Positions 19,018 to 19,824 of a stretch of DNA of 19,824 nt are shown here, one piece after another (the first letter of the stretch is position 1; every line of letters begins with the position of its first letter). The notes below the pieces were generated by a model, which was not told where the DNA came from, searched no databases, and worked only from the letters and a program-made list of their open reading frames with translations. The DNA is from Basidiobolus heterosporus B8920 (lineage: Eukaryota > Basidiobolomycota > Basidiobolomycetes > Basidiobolales > Basidiobolaceae). The translations under genes and the position numbers were made by a program. The DNA lies in contig JNET01030387.1 in the NCBI GenBank assembly GCA_000697455.1, forward strand, positions 1 to 19,824, read 5' to 3'.

Positions 19018-19025
19018 TATAAAAG
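19018..19025 (+). promoter_or_regulatory. TATA box of glycogen phosphorylase
   Basis: TATAAAAG lies 81 nt upstream of the ATG at 19099. The leader ends CCACAAAC before the ATG, a good fungal start context. Confidence 0.7.
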
Positions 19026-19098
19026 CCTCATGTCTCTCGGTCTGACAACTTAGAATCCACTTCCACCGCAATAGTTTTCTCCTCATTTTCCCACAAAC

Positions 19099-19824
19099 AT
19101 GAACGGTGGTATCCCTGAAAGACCTAGACCCAGAAGAAGAAGTTCCACTGTACTTCCTCTTCCTGTCCTCACCACCAAGTACGAGGATCATAGAAAGAAG
19201 TTCACCGATGAACAGAGCAAACTATGGAATGAGTTGATGGAAAAGAGTGAAAATGATGTCACTGCCATTCAAACTGCCATTGCTCGTCACATGGCTACCA
19301 CTCTAGCTAGAACCCCATACAACGTTGATGACTTTGCCGGTTATCTTGCCACTGCCTACACTGTTCGTGACAGATTGATCAAGCGCTGGAACGAAACCCA
19401 GGAATTCCACACTTCCAACGATCCTAAGAGAGTCTACTATCTTTCCATGGAGTTCTTGATCGGTCGCTCATTGGACAACGCTTTGTTGGCTCTTGGCCTC
19501 AAGGACAATTACAAGGAGGGCGTCAAGCAACTCGGTTTCACCATGGAAGATCTTATTGACGAAGAAAAGGACGCCGCTCTCGGTAACGGTGGTCTTGGTC
19601 GTCTTGCTGCTTGTTATATGGACTCTTTGGCCACTTTGGACTATCCTGCCTGGGGTTACGGTATTCGTTACAACTACGGTATGTTCCAACAGAAGATCGT
19701 AGACGGGTTCCAAACTGAAGTCCCCGATTACTGGCTTAATTTCGGTAATCCCTGGGAACTCCCACGTCTCGATATCTCGGTCGAAGTCCGTTTCTATGGT
19801 TATGTAGACAAGAACTACGACAGC
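19099..19824 (+). CDS. GPH1: Glycogen phosphorylase (5' part, cut by window edge)
   Basis: Releases glucose-1-phosphate from glycogen by phosphorolysis in the cytosol; the enzyme is PLP-dependent. The first 242 codons are present, without introns, out of roughly 850-900 in fungi. ATG at 19099 has a strong context and TATA box. Family blocks seen are [14 protein letters not shown], the [21 protein letters not shown] block, [15 protein letters not shown], and [12 protein letters not shown]. The PLP lysine and catalytic C-terminal domain lie beyond the right edge. The N-terminus has a basic run, RPRRRSST (about residues 8-15), directly before the conserved region. Such an Arg-Arg-Arg-Ser site resembles the regulatory phosphorylation sites found at phosphorylase N-termini. 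Its use here is an inference. Confidence 0.97.
   Translation, partial: MNGGIPERPRPRRRSSTVLPLPVLTTKYEDHRKKFTDEQSKLWNELMEKSENDVTAIQTAIARHMATTLARTPYNVDDFAGYLATAYTVRDRLIKRWNETQEFHTSNDPKRVYYLSMEFLIGRSLDNALLALGLKDNYKEGVKQLGFTMEDLIDEEKDAALGNGGLGRLAACYMDSLATLDYPAWGYGIRYNYGMFQQKIVDGFQTEVPDYWLNFGNPWELPRLDISVEVRFYGYVDKNYDS

Overview
The window is nuclear DNA from a fungus. The protein-coding genes carry many short GT-AG introns (54-106 nt, several with a CTAAC/CTAAT-like branch site), and a fungal Zn2Cys6 regulator and fungal-type metabolic enzymes are present. An early-diverging (zygomycete-type) fungus would fit the intron style and the presence of a selenophosphate-synthetase-like gene, but this is an inference and the sequence does not fix the species.

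Layout, left to right. 1-1560 holds a decayed Ty1/copia-type retroelement that runs off the left edge. 2139-4175 is an intact, intronless transketolase gene (+). 4518-6989 is a two-exon Zn2Cys6 transcription factor (-), convergent with transketolase. 6990-8298 is non-coding, with short TTAGGG (telomere-like) tracts and 12-bp tandem repeats. 8299-9415 is a CWC21/SRRM2-type spliceosomal SR protein (-). It shares a 331-nt divergent promoter region with a seven-exon PLP-homeostasis (YggS/PLPBP) gene at 9747-10963 (+). 11513-13193 is a three-exon PHO84-type phosphate:H+ symporter (+). Three minus-strand genes follow: a COA6-like cytochrome oxidase assembly factor (13318-13647), a highly diverged selenophosphate synthetase (SelD/SPS) relative (13761-14882), and a ZIP zinc transporter (15188-16400). 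16401-19098 is mostly non-coding with many 11-13 bp tandem duplications and one weak candidate small gene. 19099-19824 is the 5' part of glycogen phosphorylase, cut by the right edge.

The genes are housekeeping and nutrient genes: pentose phosphate pathway, glycogen mobilisation, phosphate and zinc uptake, PLP homeostasis, splicing and respiratory-chain assembly. They do not form an obvious cluster or a new multi-gene system. The most unusual items are two. The COA6-like protein has lost exactly the inner pair of the four CHCH cysteines. The SelD/SPS relative keeps its C-terminal fold, open frame and splice sites but lacks the recognisable catalytic N-terminal domain and has lost the normally near-invariant TDVTGFGLLGH-type motif. 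All exon joins were made by reading splice sites by eye and by family conservation, and no search was run.
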